The notes beneath the pieces are model-generated. The model was not told the DNA's origin, ran no database searches, and saw only the letters and a list, made by a program, of their open reading frames with translations. The position numbers were made by a program, and so were the translations under genes. Of a DNA stretch of 64,000 nucleotides, positions 9,753 through 18,249 are shown one piece after another. The stretch is from RYN-230 sp963723595 (GTDB lineage: Bacteria; Actinomycetota; Actinomycetes; Streptosporangiales; Streptosporangiaceae). Where the stretch lies: contig CAVRRQ010000010.1 of NCBI GenBank assembly GCA_963723595.1, forward strand, positions 124,001-188,000. Direction: 5' to 3'. Every line of letters starts with the position of its first letter. Within the stretch, counting starts at the first letter, position 1.

Positions 9753-10505
9753 CTAGCCGTGGACGCTGGCTGCGCCGGCGCGGGGCTCGCTCGCGGCGGC
9801 CCGGTCCCGCGGGGGCAGGAAAAGGGTGAGGACCGTGACGAAAGCCAGGATCTTCGACACCACGTTCAGCGTTATGGGGATCGGCGCAGACGGATAGCCG
9901 AACCCGAACAGGGCCCAGACGGCGAACACCGCCAGCAGCGCCGCGAAGGACCAGAAGGTCGCTCTGGACAGTCTCACCATGGGGGAGAGCGCCAGGAGCG
10001 CCAGCGTGCTGAGCGCGATGGCGAACAGCGGCACGAAGAACAACGTCCGGTAGAACGCCGGATCGGGAGGGATCGGATAGATCCGGGTCATGACGATGAG
10101 GTCGAAGGGCAGCTCGAAGATCCACGGTGCGGCCAGGGCGCCGATCACGGCGCTCCCGAGCCGGGCCGCCGGGCCGCCCGTGCTGGCTATGAGGATGACC
10201 AGGAAGGCGACTCCGACGCCCACCAAGGTGACCGGCGTGATGGGATCGGTGGGCGTGGCGCGGCCCGGCAATATATGACGCGCCTGGTGGACGTAGACGG
10301 AGGCGCAGACCAGGAACACCGTGATGGCCAGGACCCAGACCGCGATCATGAGGTTCGCGATGGCCGGGCGCGGCTTCCGGGCCTGGAAGGGCCCGGGCCA
10401 CCGGATTCCCGCGTAGGCCAGGCCGCCCGCGGCGGCCAGCAAGATCACGGCGAGCCCGATCCGGGCAGCGCCGCTGTAGCCGATCCACGCCCCTTCGGTG
10501 GTCAT
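9753..10505 (-). CDS. Multi-pass membrane protein of unknown function
   Basis: 250 residues with about seven hydrophobic segments (for example IGLAVILLAAAGGLAYAG, LMIAVWVLAITVFLVCAS, LLAVFAVWALFGFG) and a charged C-terminus. No recognised motif. It is separated by only 58 bases from the methyltransferase gene upstream on the same strand, so the PadR-methyltransferase-membrane protein series may be one transcript. Confidence 0.6.
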   Translation of the reverse strand: MTTEGAWIGYSGAARIGLAVILLAAAGGLAYAGIRWPGPFQARKPRPAIANLMIAVWVLAITVFLVCASVYVHQARHILPGRATPTDPITPVTLVGVGVAFLVILIASTGGPAARLGSAVIGALAAPWIFELPFDLIVMTRIYPIPPDPAFYRTLFFVPLFAIALSTLALLALSPMVRLSRATFWSFAALLAVFAVWALFGFGYPSAPIPITLNVVSKILAFVTVLTLFLPPRDRAAASEPRAGAASVHG

Positions 10506-10563
10506 GGGTCACTGTCCCTCTCTCAGCAGCCGCGACCGGGGGCCGCGGTCCGGTGAATCCCGG

Positions 10564-11442
10564 TTACCAGATGAGCGGGACGAGCCGCTTACGCTCCGAG
10601 GCGTAGGCGCGGTACGGCTCGCCGAGCCCCGTCAGCAGCGCGGTCTCCTCTAGCCGGATGCGCCAGACCGTGACCGCCAGCGGCAGCAAGGTCATGGCGC
10701 CCAGGCCGGCCCAATTCGCGGACATCAGGCCGGCCCCGGCGCAGATCAGCAGCCCCCCCGTGTAGCCGGGGTGGCGCAGCAGGCGATACGGGCCGGTGGT
10801 CACCACCGGCTGACCCGGGCTCACCACGATGGCGTAGGTGGAGTAGCGGCCCAGCGCGGCCAGGGACCACCCGCGCAGTCCCACCCCGGCCAGGAAGAAC
10901 ACCAGGCCGGCCGAGAAGGCCACGGCGCCGGGGCGGATCGCGGCGGCCGGGACGATCGCCGGGGCCTGGTAGAGCCAGGTCTCCCAGGCGATCGCGCAGG
11001 CCGCGGCGGCGGCCCAGAAGCCAGGCGTGCGGCTCCGGGTGGCTCCCGCCCGCCATTCCTGGGCTTCCTGCACCTGCAGGAAGTGAATGAATTCCAGCAG
11101 GATCCAGGCCAGCACGGCGGCCAGCAGCACAAACCCGGCCGGTGCTGTGTCGAAGTACGGCCGTCCCGTTGCGCCGCTGTCCCGGGCCCGGGTCAGGGCC
11201 AGCCCGATGCCAGCCCCCGCCGTGATCGAAGCCGCGCCACCCAGCACGACCGCCGGGGACCGGGCCAGGGCCCGGCCGTGCTCGAGGGCCGCGCCTTCGA
11301 CCAGCTCCAGTCCGGCCCGCAGCCGGGTGGTCCGCCCCTCGCTGATCAGCTCGTCGGTGAGATCGCCGACCTCGCCGCCGTACCGCTCCCGCCAGGCCCG
11401 CGGATACAGCGCGACGAGCCTGCGCACGGGCCAGCGGCTCAT
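10564..11442 (-). CDS. Isoprenylcysteine carboxyl methyltransferase-like membrane protein
   Basis: 292 residues. The N-terminal ~45 residues (YPRAWRERYGGEVGDLTDEL) are the short cytosolic domain often found in proteins encoded next to PadR regulators. The rest is multi-pass membrane with the ICMT/PEMT signature VTTGPYRLLRHPGYTGGLL and, near the end, RIRLEETALLTGLGEPYRAY. This family uses SAM to methylate small or lipid-anchored substrates; the substrate here is unknown. It overlaps the PadR gene by 4 bases, so it is likely controlled by it. Confidence 0.75.
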   Translation of the reverse strand: MSRWPVRRLVALYPRAWRERYGGEVGDLTDELISEGRTTRLRAGLELVEGAALEHGRALARSPAVVLGGAASITAGAGIGLALTRARDSGATGRPYFDTAPAGFVLLAAVLAWILLEFIHFLQVQEAQEWRAGATRSRTPGFWAAAAACAIAWETWLYQAPAIVPAAAIRPGAVAFSAGLVFFLAGVGLRGWSLAALGRYSTYAIVVSPGQPVVTTGPYRLLRHPGYTGGLLICAGAGLMSANWAGLGAMTLLPLAVTVWRIRLEETALLTGLGEPYRAYASERKRLVPLIW

Positions 11443-11756
11443 GACGGGGCCGCCGAGATCCGCCGGAGCCCCACCTCGGCGATGCGGGACGCCTGCAGCA
11501 GGCGCACCCGCAGTTGCTCCCGGCCCGCCTCGGTGATCTGGTAGGGGCGCCGACGGTCACCGGCCGGCAGCGCCTCCACCAGGCCGCCTCGCTCGAGCTG
11601 GGCCAGGGCGCCGTAGAGGCTACCCGCGCCGAGGGTGACCCCGGCGAAGTCCTCGATGTCCTTGATCAGCGCATAGCCGTGTTTCGGCCCGTCGGCCAGG
11701 CTGGTCAGGATCAGGATACTGCGGTCGGAGGACCCGCGGATGGATTCCCTGGTCAT
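11439..11756 (-). CDS. PadR family transcriptional regulator
   Basis: 105 residues, a complete winged-helix PadR protein: ILILTSLADGPKHGYALIKD at the N-terminus, the recognition region GSLYGALAQLERGGLV, the wing PYQITEAGREQL and a short C-terminal helix. It overlaps the following methyltransferase gene by 4 bases. PadR proteins are usually autorepressors that release DNA on binding small phenolics or drugs. Confidence 0.9.
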   Translation of the reverse strand: MTRESIRGSSDRSILILTSLADGPKHGYALIKDIEDFAGVTLGAGSLYGALAQLERGGLVEALPAGDRRRPYQITEAGREQLRVRLLQASRIAEVGLRRISAAPS

Positions 11757-11769
11757 CGCGACCGCCTTC

Positions 11770-11812
11770 GCTAGCTACTTCCAATACGATTACATCGGAA
11801 AGTGTACTAGCG
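11770..11812 (-). promoter_or_regulatory. AT-rich promoter/operator region of padR
   Basis: The segment TACTTCCAATACGATTACAT, continued by CGGAAAGTGTA, is much AT-richer than its surroundings and forms an imperfect dyad (ACTTCC and GGAAAGT). It lies directly upstream of the PadR start at 11756, where an autoregulatory operator would be expected. Confidence 0.4.
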
Positions 11813-11840
11813 CAAGGCCTGGCTGGTCAGCCCCAGCCCG

Positions 11841-11864
11841 CCGGGCCGGCCGGGGCCGGCCCGG
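11841..11864 (-). terminator. Hairpin terminator downstream of the permease
   Basis: Nine-base perfect arms CCGGGCCGG / CCGGCCCGG around CCGGGG, 13 bases after the permease stop on the minus strand. Confidence 0.55.
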
Positions 11865-11876
11865 TGAGCCCGGGCC

Positions 11877-13412
11877 CTACAGTCCTTCGTTGATGAGCCC
11901 GGCCTGCTCGTACTTGGCGGGCTTGTACTTCTTGAAGTAGAAGGCCACGCCTACGCCGATCAGCACGATCGCCAGGTCGATCGGGCCGAACCATTTCGCG
12001 TACGAGTAGCCGCTGCCCAGGAAGTCGATGTTGTCGAACAGCAGGTAGACCACGGCGGCCTGGGACACCAGCGCCAGGGCCGGGGCCAGCCGGGTCTTCC
12101 ACCAGTGCACCTCGTCCCGGTGGTGCCGCTCGTAGTAGACCAGGATGGCCAGCGAGACCAGGGCCTGCACCGACAGGATGATGATCACGCCCATCACCGC
12201 CATCAGCCCGTACAGCTGCAGGTAGGCCTGGGAGTTCGGGTCGTTGGTGCCAGTGAACACCGCGAACAGGATGATGATGAACGCGGCGATCACCGTCTGG
12301 ACCACCGACGCGATGTACGGGCTCTTGAACTTGGGGTGGGTCCGGCCCAGCGGGGCGGGCAGCAGCCCTTCCCGGCCGAGGGAGTACATGTACCGGGCGG
12401 TGGTGTTGTGGAACGCCATCCCGCAGGCGAACGAGCCGGTGATGATCAGGTAGCTCATGATCGAGGACACCCAGTGCCCGGCGTACTGGGTGGCCGGGGC
12501 GAGATAGAAGTTCGCCGCGTTGCCCTGGGCCGCGGCGACGGCCGCGTGCGTCGTCGGATAGCCGAACAGCGGCGCCCAGGACGTCAGCGCGTAGAAGATA
12601 CCCAGGCCGATCACCGAGATGTAGAGCGCGCGGGGCACGATCCGCTTTGGTTCGCGGGACTCTTCGGCGTAGTTGGGTGCCATCTCGAACCCGACCCAGG
12701 ACCAGAACGCGAAGAACAGGCCGATGCCGACCGAGCCGGCGGCCAGCTTCCCGGAGGCCGGGAAGCTCTTGAACGCGTTGGCCGGGTTGAGCGCGGCCCA
12801 GGGGGCGTGCCCCTTGCTGAACATGAAGATGTCGAAGACGACCAGGATCGCGATCTCGCTGATCAGCCCGATGGCCAGCAGCGTAGAGGACAGCCGGACG
12901 TCGAAGAACGTGAGCAGCGAGATCAGCACGACCATGCCCAGGGCCAGCCAGGGCCACCCGATATTGACCCCGAACGCGTTCACCTTGAGGTTCGCGAAGT
13001 ACGCGAACCCGCCCGCCAGTGAGGCCTCGAACACCGAGTACGCCACGACGGCGCCGTAGCCGGTGCCGATGCCGAGCTGGCGGCCGAGCCCGTGGCTGAT
13101 GTAGGAGTAGAAGCCGCCCGCGCTGGTCTTCTTCCGGGTCATGGCCACGTAGCCGACGGAGAACACGACCAAGACGATCGCGGCGAAGATGAATGCGGCG
13201 GGCGCGCCGACGCCCTGGCCGTACCCCACCATGATCGGGGTGTTGAACAGCATGGCCGAGATCGGCGCGGACCCGGTCACGGTCAGGAAGAGGACCCCGC
13301 CCAGCCCGACCGCTCCCTTGCGCAGCTTCGGGACCTCGGCCCGCTGGGAGATGTCGAGGGATTCCTCCATCCCCTCGATCCCGCCGACCCGTGGAAGCTC
13401 CGACTGTGCCAT
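11877..13412 (-). CDS. APC superfamily amine/amino acid permease of the microcompartment locus
   Basis: 511 residues with about 12 membrane helices and APC landmarks: first helix GLGGVLFLTVTGSAPISAML, helix 3 region KKTSAGGFYSYISHGLG, and FFAFWSWVGFEMAPNYAEE before helix 7. ATG 13412 has GGGGAGGG upstream; a longer in-frame start lacks one. It is divergent from the phospho-lyase gene with a shared promoter region. An APC permease next to a class III aminotransferase, kinase and shell genes is a hallmark of the RMM/aminoacetone compartment loci, so uptake of aminoacetone, 1-amino-2-propanol or a related amine is inferred. Confidence 0.85.
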   Translation of the reverse strand: MAQSELPRVGGIEGMEESLDISQRAEVPKLRKGAVGLGGVLFLTVTGSAPISAMLFNTPIMVGYGQGVGAPAAFIFAAIVLVVFSVGYVAMTRKKTSAGGFYSYISHGLGRQLGIGTGYGAVVAYSVFEASLAGGFAYFANLKVNAFGVNIGWPWLALGMVVLISLLTFFDVRLSSTLLAIGLISEIAILVVFDIFMFSKGHAPWAALNPANAFKSFPASGKLAAGSVGIGLFFAFWSWVGFEMAPNYAEESREPKRIVPRALYISVIGLGIFYALTSWAPLFGYPTTHAAVAAAQGNAANFYLAPATQYAGHWVSSIMSYLIITGSFACGMAFHNTTARYMYSLGREGLLPAPLGRTHPKFKSPYIASVVQTVIAAFIIILFAVFTGTNDPNSQAYLQLYGLMAVMGVIIILSVQALVSLAILVYYERHHRDEVHWWKTRLAPALALVSQAAVVYLLFDNIDFLGSGYSYAKWFGPIDLAIVLIGVGVAFYFKKYKPAKYEQAGLINEGL

Positions 13413-13608
13413 GAGTGCCCTCCCCGGAGGGTTGCCCGTTACCGCGAGGTAGCCATACCGTGCTGCGCTGTGCTGGACAGCTGTGGTCAAGCCGTGGTCA
13501 AACGGTTGAGAAATGCCTTGTGGTACAGGTCACAGCGCGGACGGTATCAGCAGGTAGGAATCATGACAAGAGTTACGGTTCATGAAATATGGACTTAACC
13601 CTGACCTC

Positions 13609-13652
13609 TTGACAGGTAAAGGTCGGGAGGGTACGTATTTGGTCAGACCAAA
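13609..13652 (+). promoter_or_regulatory. Promoter with GntR-type operator for the microcompartment operon
   Basis: TTGACA at 13609-13614 is followed 17 bases later by TACGTA, a plausible -35/-10 pair. Immediately downstream, at 13638-13652, lies the perfect dyad TTTGGTCAGACCAAA, whose half-site TGGTC is like those of GntR/HutC-family operators (for example the TGGTCTAGACCA class). Its place over the likely start of transcription suggests repression by the locus-encoded GntR regulator (21076-21904). Confidence 0.6.
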
Positions 13653-13686
13653 GTAGGCCGGACTGCCGCCCGCACCCGGAGGTGAC

Positions 13687-14967
13687 ATGGCCGAGGAGCT
13701 GATCGCCTTCCCGTCCAAGGCCGAGATGCTCGACCGGTCCAGGCAGTTCTGGAACCCGGACAAGACCCAGTTCTGGGCCGACTCCGGTGTCCCGCTGGTC
13801 ATCGACCGGCGGGAGGGGTACTTCATCTACGACGTCGGGGGCAAGCGCCTCATCGACGTCCACCTCAACGGCGGCACCTACAACCTGGGCCACCGCAACC
13901 CCGAGGTCGCCGCGGCGGTCACCGCGGCCATGCAGCGCTTCGACATCGGCAACCATCACTTCCCGTCGCTGGCCCGCACGGCTCTGGCCGAGGCGCTGAT
14001 CAGCACCGCGCCCCCCGGCCTGGCCAAGGTGGTGTTCGGCAGCGGCGGCGGCGAGGCCATCGACATCGCGCTGAAGACCGCCCGGCACGCCACGCAGAAA
14101 CGCCGGATCGTCTCGGTGGCCAAGGCCTACCACGGGCACACCGGCCTGGCCGTCGCGACCGGCGACGACCGGTTCGCGACCCTGTTCCTGTCCGACCGGC
14201 CGGACGAGTTCACCCACGTCCCGTTCAACGACCTGGCCGCGATGGAGGGCGCGCTGCGCAGCCGGGACGTCGCCGCAGTGATCATGGAAACGATCCCGGC
14301 GACCTACGGCTTCCCGCTGCCCGACCCGGGCTACCTGGAAGGCACCAAGCAGCTCTGCGAACGGTACGGCGCCCTGTACATCGCCGACGAGGTGCAGACC
14401 GGGCTGATGCGCACCGGCGAGCTGTGGGCCATCACCAAGCACGGCATCGCGCCGGATCTCCTGGTCACCGGCAAGGGCATCTCCGGCGGGCTGTACCCGG
14501 TCAGCGCGGTCCTGGTCAGCGACGCGGCGGCGGGCTGGCTCAGCGAGGACGGGTTCGCGCACATGTCCACGTTCGGCGGGGCCGAGCTCGGCTGCATCGC
14601 CGCGCTGAAGACCCTGGAGATCACCTGCCGGCCGGAGGTCCGGTCGATGGTCTTCTACATCGCCGACGTGCTGGGCCGCGGGCTGCGCCGCATCCAGCAG
14701 GCCTACCCGGACTGGTTCACCGGCATCCGGCAGGACGGCCTGGTCATGGGCCTGGAGTTCGACCACCCGCAGGGCGCCAGGTTCGTGATGAAACGGCTCT
14801 ACGAGCACGGGGTGTGGGCGATCTTCTCAACCCTGGACCCGCAGGTCCTGCAGTTCAAGCCGGGCCTGCTGCTCACCCCGGACCTCTGTGCCGAGCTGCT
14901 CGACCGGGTCGAGGTGGCCATCGCCGAGGCCCGGGACGACGCCGCCAGCGGACGGCGGGTGCGGTGA
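13687..14967 (+). CDS. Class III aminotransferase-fold enzyme, probable amino-alcohol-phosphate phospho-lyase
   Basis: 426 residues, intact PLP fold-type I enzyme. ADEVQTG gives the cofactor aspartate and TGKGISGG the Schiff-base lysine; FGSGGGEAIDIALK binds the phosphate of PLP, and AYHGHTG is also typical. ATG 13687 follows CGGAGGTGAC. In the aminoacetone compartment a homologue acts as a phospho-lyase, turning 1-amino-2-propanol phosphate into propionaldehyde, ammonia and phosphate; this role is inferred here from the kinase and shell genes. Ordinary transamination cannot be excluded. It overlaps the next gene by one base (TGATG). Confidence 0.85.
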   Translation: MAEELIAFPSKAEMLDRSRQFWNPDKTQFWADSGVPLVIDRREGYFIYDVGGKRLIDVHLNGGTYNLGHRNPEVAAAVTAAMQRFDIGNHHFPSLARTALAEALISTAPPGLAKVVFGSGGGEAIDIALKTARHATQKRRIVSVAKAYHGHTGLAVATGDDRFATLFLSDRPDEFTHVPFNDLAAMEGALRSRDVAAVIMETIPATYGFPLPDPGYLEGTKQLCERYGALYIADEVQTGLMRTGELWAITKHGIAPDLLVTGKGISGGLYPVSAVLVSDAAAGWLSEDGFAHMSTFGGAELGCIAALKTLEITCRPEVRSMVFYIADVLGRGLRRIQQAYPDWFTGIRQDGLVMGLEFDHPQGARFVMKRLYEHGVWAIFSTLDPQVLQFKPGLLLTPDLCAELLDRVEVAIAEARDDAASGRRVR

Positions 14968-16757
14968 TGACTGAGCACTTCACCGGCGAGGCGAGGCCCG
15001 CCGCACGCGGGTCTCTCCGAGCCGGGAACTCGCGGGGGCCGGGGGCTGGGGTAGTCCCCCGGGAAAGCGGAGCGGGGGGTCGCCCACCCGGGCTAGCAGG
15101 TCCCGACGAAGCCATCAGCATCGACCTGCTCACCGACCCGGCGGGCGTGCCGCGGGCCCGGGCCATGCTGCAGCGGGCCCAGTGGGCCGCGTCCGCGTTC
15201 GCCCGCTACGACCGGGCCGCGGTGGACCGGATCGTCCAGGCGGCCGCGGCGGCGGGCGCGGCCAAGGCCCGCGAGTACGCCGACTGGGCGGTCCGCGAGA
15301 CCGGGTTCGGCGTGGCCGACCACAAGGTCATCAAGAACCTGGCCAGCAGCACCGGGCTGATCGAGGCCTACGCTGGCCACGACTACGTGACCCCCCGGCT
15401 CGATCCGGCCACCCGGGTCGTGGAGATCCCGCGGCCGGCCGGGGTGGTGCTCGCCCTCACCCCGTCCACCAACCCGGTCGCCACCGTGTTCGTCAAGGCG
15501 CTGCTCGCCCTCATGACCCGCAACGCGGTGGTGGTCAGCCCGCACCCGCTGGCCCGGGAGTGCTCCGCGGACGCGGCCCGCACGCTGGCCGCCGCCGCGG
15601 TGGCGGCGGGCGCGCCGGACGGCGTGATCCAGGTCGTGGACGAGCCGTCGGTGCCGCTGATCAACACGCTGATGACCGACGAGCGGACGAATGTGATCGT
15701 GGCGACCGGGGGAGCCGGCGTGGTCCGCGCCGCCTACAGCTCGGGGACGCCGGCCATCGGGGTAGGGCCCGGCAACGTGCCGGTTTTCGTTGCGGACGAT
15801 GCGGACCTGCCGGAAGCTGCGCGCCGGATTGTGGACAGCAAGAGCTTCGACAACTCCATCCTGTGCACCAACGAGTCAGTGCTGATCGTCACCGGGCCGG
15901 CCGCCGGGACGCTGCTGCGGCACCTGCAGCGCGCGGGCGCGCACCTGCTCCCGCCGGAGGACCGGGACAAGGTCCGTGACCTGCTGTTTCCCGGCGGGCG
16001 CTTTGACACCCGGTTCGTCGGGAAGGACGCGACCTGGATCGCGGCCCAGGCCGGCCTGCGGGTGCCGGGCACGACCCGGGTGCTGCTGGCACCGTTCCCC
16101 CTGGTCGTCCCCGAGGAGCCGCTGGCCCACGAGAAGCTCTGCCCGGTCCTGGGCCTGACCCAGGTGGGCAGCGTCCGCCACGGCATCGGCGCGGCGCGGG
16201 CGGTGCTCAGGCTCGGCGGCCGCGGCCACTCGGCCGCGATCCACTCCACGGACCCGGCGACGATCATGGACTACGGGGCCGCGCTCGAGGTGCTCCGGGT
16301 CGCGGTGAACGTGGGGTCCAGCCTGGGCAGCGCGGGCATCGGGACCGGGCTCGCGCCGTCGATGACGATCGGGACCGGGTTCTTCGGCCGCTCCTCGGTC
16401 GGCGAGAACCTGCAGCCTAAGCATCTCGTCCAGTGGACACGCCTGGCCTATAACGAGGATCCGGCCGTGGGATTCGGCGACTTCACCGGACTCGTGCCGT
16501 GGGAGGCGCCGACGGGGGCAGTTCCGCCGTATCCGGTGGCCTCGAACCTGCGTGAGGCCGGGGGGCGGCCGCGTCCGGGCCATCATTTCCCGGCCAGCAA
16601 AACGCCGGGAAATGATGCCCAGACCGCGACCGCTGGGGGAGCGCGCCGTGCGGGCGGCCCCGGCGGGACTGACCCCGATGTGGAGGCACTGCGGGCGGAG
16701 ATCAGGCGGGTTGTGCTGGAGGAGCTCAGGGGGATTGCGGGGGATGGGCGTGGGTGA
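14967..16757 (+). CDS. CoA-acylating aldehyde dehydrogenase with encapsulation helix
   Basis: 596 residues, intact. A poorly conserved N-terminal ~45 residues are followed by an aldehyde dehydrogenase of the EutE/PduP class: NAD-binding region GVVLALTPSTNPVATVFVK, catalytic Cys in DNSILCTNESV, and IGTGFFGRSS near the end of the fold. After a Pro/Gly-rich linker (about 515-570) comes an amphipathic C-terminal helix, VEALRAEIRRVVLEELR, of the kind that targets enzymes into BMC shells. Reaction inferred: propionaldehyde + CoA + NAD+ to propionyl-CoA inside the compartment. Its 3' end overlaps the shell gene by 14 bases. Confidence 0.9.
   Translation: MTEHFTGEARPAARGSLRAGNSRGPGAGVVPRESGAGGRPPGLAGPDEAISIDLLTDPAGVPRARAMLQRAQWAASAFARYDRAAVDRIVQAAAAAGAAKAREYADWAVRETGFGVADHKVIKNLASSTGLIEAYAGHDYVTPRLDPATRVVEIPRPAGVVLALTPSTNPVATVFVKALLALMTRNAVVVSPHPLARECSADAARTLAAAAVAAGAPDGVIQVVDEPSVPLINTLMTDERTNVIVATGGAGVVRAAYSSGTPAIGVGPGNVPVFVADDADLPEAARRIVDSKSFDNSILCTNESVLIVTGPAAGTLLRHLQRAGAHLLPPEDRDKVRDLLFPGGRFDTRFVGKDATWIAAQAGLRVPGTTRVLLAPFPLVVPEEPLAHEKLCPVLGLTQVGSVRHGIGAARAVLRLGGRGHSAAIHSTDPATIMDYGAALEVLRVAVNVGSSLGSAGIGTGLAPSMTIGTGFFGRSSVGENLQPKHLVQWTRLAYNEDPAVGFGDFTGLVPWEAPTGAVPPYPVASNLREAGGRPRPGHHFPASKTPGNDAQTATAGGARRAGGPGGTDPDVEALRAEIRRVVLEELRGIAGDGRG
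16581..16617. repeat. Perfect 14-bp hairpin inside the aldehyde dehydrogenase linker
   Basis: CATCATTTCCCGGC, 9-base loop CAGCAAAAC, then the exact complement. It lies in the coding sequence, precisely in the linker between the catalytic domain and the encapsulation helix, and is AT-richer than its surroundings. Confidence 0.85.
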
Positions 16758-17352
16758 GCTGCGGGCGTTCATCTTCCTGGACCGGCTGCAGCCGCAGACG
16801 ATGTGTTACCTGGGGTCATGGATCCGGGGGAGCCTGCCGCGGAGCAATGATGCGGCGATCGTGGTCGAGGTCGCGCCCGGGCTGGACGTGGAGCCGCTCA
16901 CCGACGTGGCGCTCAAGTACGCGGGGGTGCGGGCCGGGATCCTGGTCGTGGAGCGGCACTTCGGGTACCTGGAGGTGCACGGGAGCACCGACGAGGTGCG
17001 GGCGGCCGGCTCCGCCGTGCTCGGCGCACTGCGCGCCTCGGAGGCGGACGCGAGCCCGCCGGAGATCCTGGCGTCGACGATCGTCACGATGATCGACCCC
17101 CAGCACGCGTTCCTGATCAACCGGAACAAGATCGGCTCCATGGTGCTGGCCGGCGAGTCGCTGTTCGTGCTGGAGATGCAGCCCGCCTCCTACGCGATGC
17201 TCGCGGTCAACGAGGCCGAGAAGGCCGCGCAGATCAAGGTGGTGGACTACCGCATGATCGGCGCGACGGGCCGGGTGTACCTGTCCGGGTCCGAGGCGGA
17301 CGTGCGGCAGGCCGCCGACGCGGCCGAGCACGCCCTGCGGGGCGCATTGTGA
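16744..17352 (+). CDS. Tandem-domain shell protein (BMC-T), first copy
   Basis: 202 residues made of two fused BMC domains. The first reads AAIVVEVAPGLDVEPLTDVALK and GILVVERHFGYLEVHG; the second has ASTIVTMIDPQHAFLINRNK, SMVLAGESLFVLEMQPASY and VVDYRMIGATGRVYLSGSE. BMC-T proteins form trimers that look like hexamers and tile the shell facets, often with a gated pore. ATG 16744 overlaps the end of the dehydrogenase gene by 14 bases, implying coupled translation. It is related to the second BMC-T of the operon. Confidence 0.9.
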   Translation: MGVGELRAFIFLDRLQPQTMCYLGSWIRGSLPRSNDAAIVVEVAPGLDVEPLTDVALKYAGVRAGILVVERHFGYLEVHGSTDEVRAAGSAVLGALRASEADASPPEILASTIVTMIDPQHAFLINRNKIGSMVLAGESLFVLEMQPASYAMLAVNEAEKAAQIKVVDYRMIGATGRVYLSGSEADVRQAADAAEHALRGAL

Positions 17353-17430
17353 GCGCCGTCCGGTACCGGCTCGCGAGGGTGGGCCGTGAGGCCCGGCCGA
17401 GCGGCCGGTGTGGCCCTGTCCGGACGGCGC
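17353..17430. other. Intercistronic hairpin after the first BMC-T gene
   Basis: An 11-bp perfect inverted repeat GCGCCGTCCGG (17353-17363) / CCGGACGGCGC (17420-17430) begins at the stop codon and encloses a GC-rich segment that can fold further. The RBS GGAGGA of the next gene lies just outside the right arm. Confidence 0.6.
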
Positions 17431-17449
17431 GAGCGTCGGAGGAAACACG

Positions 17450-17995
17450 GTGACGGCCGGCCTGGACCCCGAGATGCTGCGTGCCCTGGTCCGCGAGGCG
17501 CTGGCCGACCTGCTGCCCGCGGACCTGGCCGCCGCTGGTCACGCGCCGTCGGGGCCGGGCTCAGCCAGCGCGCCGCCGGCTGCTGCGAGTTCCGCGCCGG
17601 CGCCGCCGGCTCCAGCCAGCAGCGCGCCGGCGCAGGACGGGGCGGCGTACACGGTGCGGGACGGGGTCGCCGAGGTGGAAACCGTGAGCATGCGGACGGA
17701 CCGGGAACTGGCCGCGTTCGTGACCCGGCTGCTGCGCCTGGTCGAGAACCCGCGGCGCCGCGACGACCTGCGTACCGGCCGGCTCCGGTTCCGTCTGGCG
17801 CCAGGCGGTACCGCGGGGGCGACCGGGTCCGAGCGGCCCGTGCACCGTATCGACAAGGGCGCGGTCACCGAGGCCGCGGTCCGTGACGCGGCCCGGGCCG
17901 GGGCGCGGCTGGTGCTGGGGCGGCGCGCCGTGCTGACGCCGCTGGCCCGCGACCGGGCCCGCGCGGCCGGGGTCGAGATCGAGAAGGAGCGCTGA
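17450..17995 (+). CDS. Microcompartment-associated protein of unknown function with encapsulation-like helix
   Basis: 181 residues from GTG 17450 (GGAGGA seven bases upstream). The N-terminus LDPEMLRALVREALADLLP is an amphipathic helix like shell-targeting peptides. A Pro/Ala/Ser linker (about 35-65) leads to a small domain containing ETVSMRTDRELAAFVTRLL and ending VLGRRAVLTPLARDRARAAG then VEIEKER. The last motif, a 'TPLARDRA..GVEI' tail, recurs in several BMC accessory proteins of Eut/Pdu type loci, but no enzyme function is recognised. It sits between shell genes and overlaps the vertex-protein gene by one base. A scaffold or cargo linker is possible. Confidence 0.65.
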   Translation: MTAGLDPEMLRALVREALADLLPADLAAAGHAPSGPGSASAPPAAASSAPAPPAPASSAPAQDGAAYTVRDGVAEVETVSMRTDRELAAFVTRLLRLVENPRRRDDLRTGRLRFRLAPGGTAGATGSERPVHRIDKGAVTEAAVRDAARAGARLVLGRRAVLTPLARDRARAAGVEIEKER

Positions 17996-18249
17996 TGGTA
18001 ACCGCGACGGTGGTGGGAAACGTGTGGGCCACCCGCCGGCTGGCCGAGATCCCCAAGGGCGCGTTCCTGGAGGTGGAGGCGGACGGCACCGGCCAGCGGT
18101 TCGTCGCCTTCGACGTCCTGGGCAGCGGCGTGGGGGAACGGGTGCTGGTCGTCCAGGGCTCGGTCGCCGCCGCCTGGTTCCCGGGCGAGCCGCCTCCAGT
18201 CGACGCCTTGATCATCGGCTCCATAGACCCATCGGGCAGCACATCGTGA
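17995..18249 (+). CDS. Vertex shell protein (BMC-P, EutN/CcmL family)
   Basis: 84 residues, complete. Family features: GNVWATRRLAEIPKGAFLEV at the N-terminus, FVAFDVLGSGVGERVLVVQG in the middle and DALIIGSIDP at the end. BMC-P proteins form pentamers that cap the vertices of the shell. Its ATG overlaps the stop of the previous gene, and its stop codon lies in the left arm of a strong hairpin. Confidence 0.95.
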   Translation: MVTATVVGNVWATRRLAEIPKGAFLEVEADGTGQRFVAFDVLGSGVGERVLVVQGSVAAAWFPGEPPPVDALIIGSIDPSGSTS

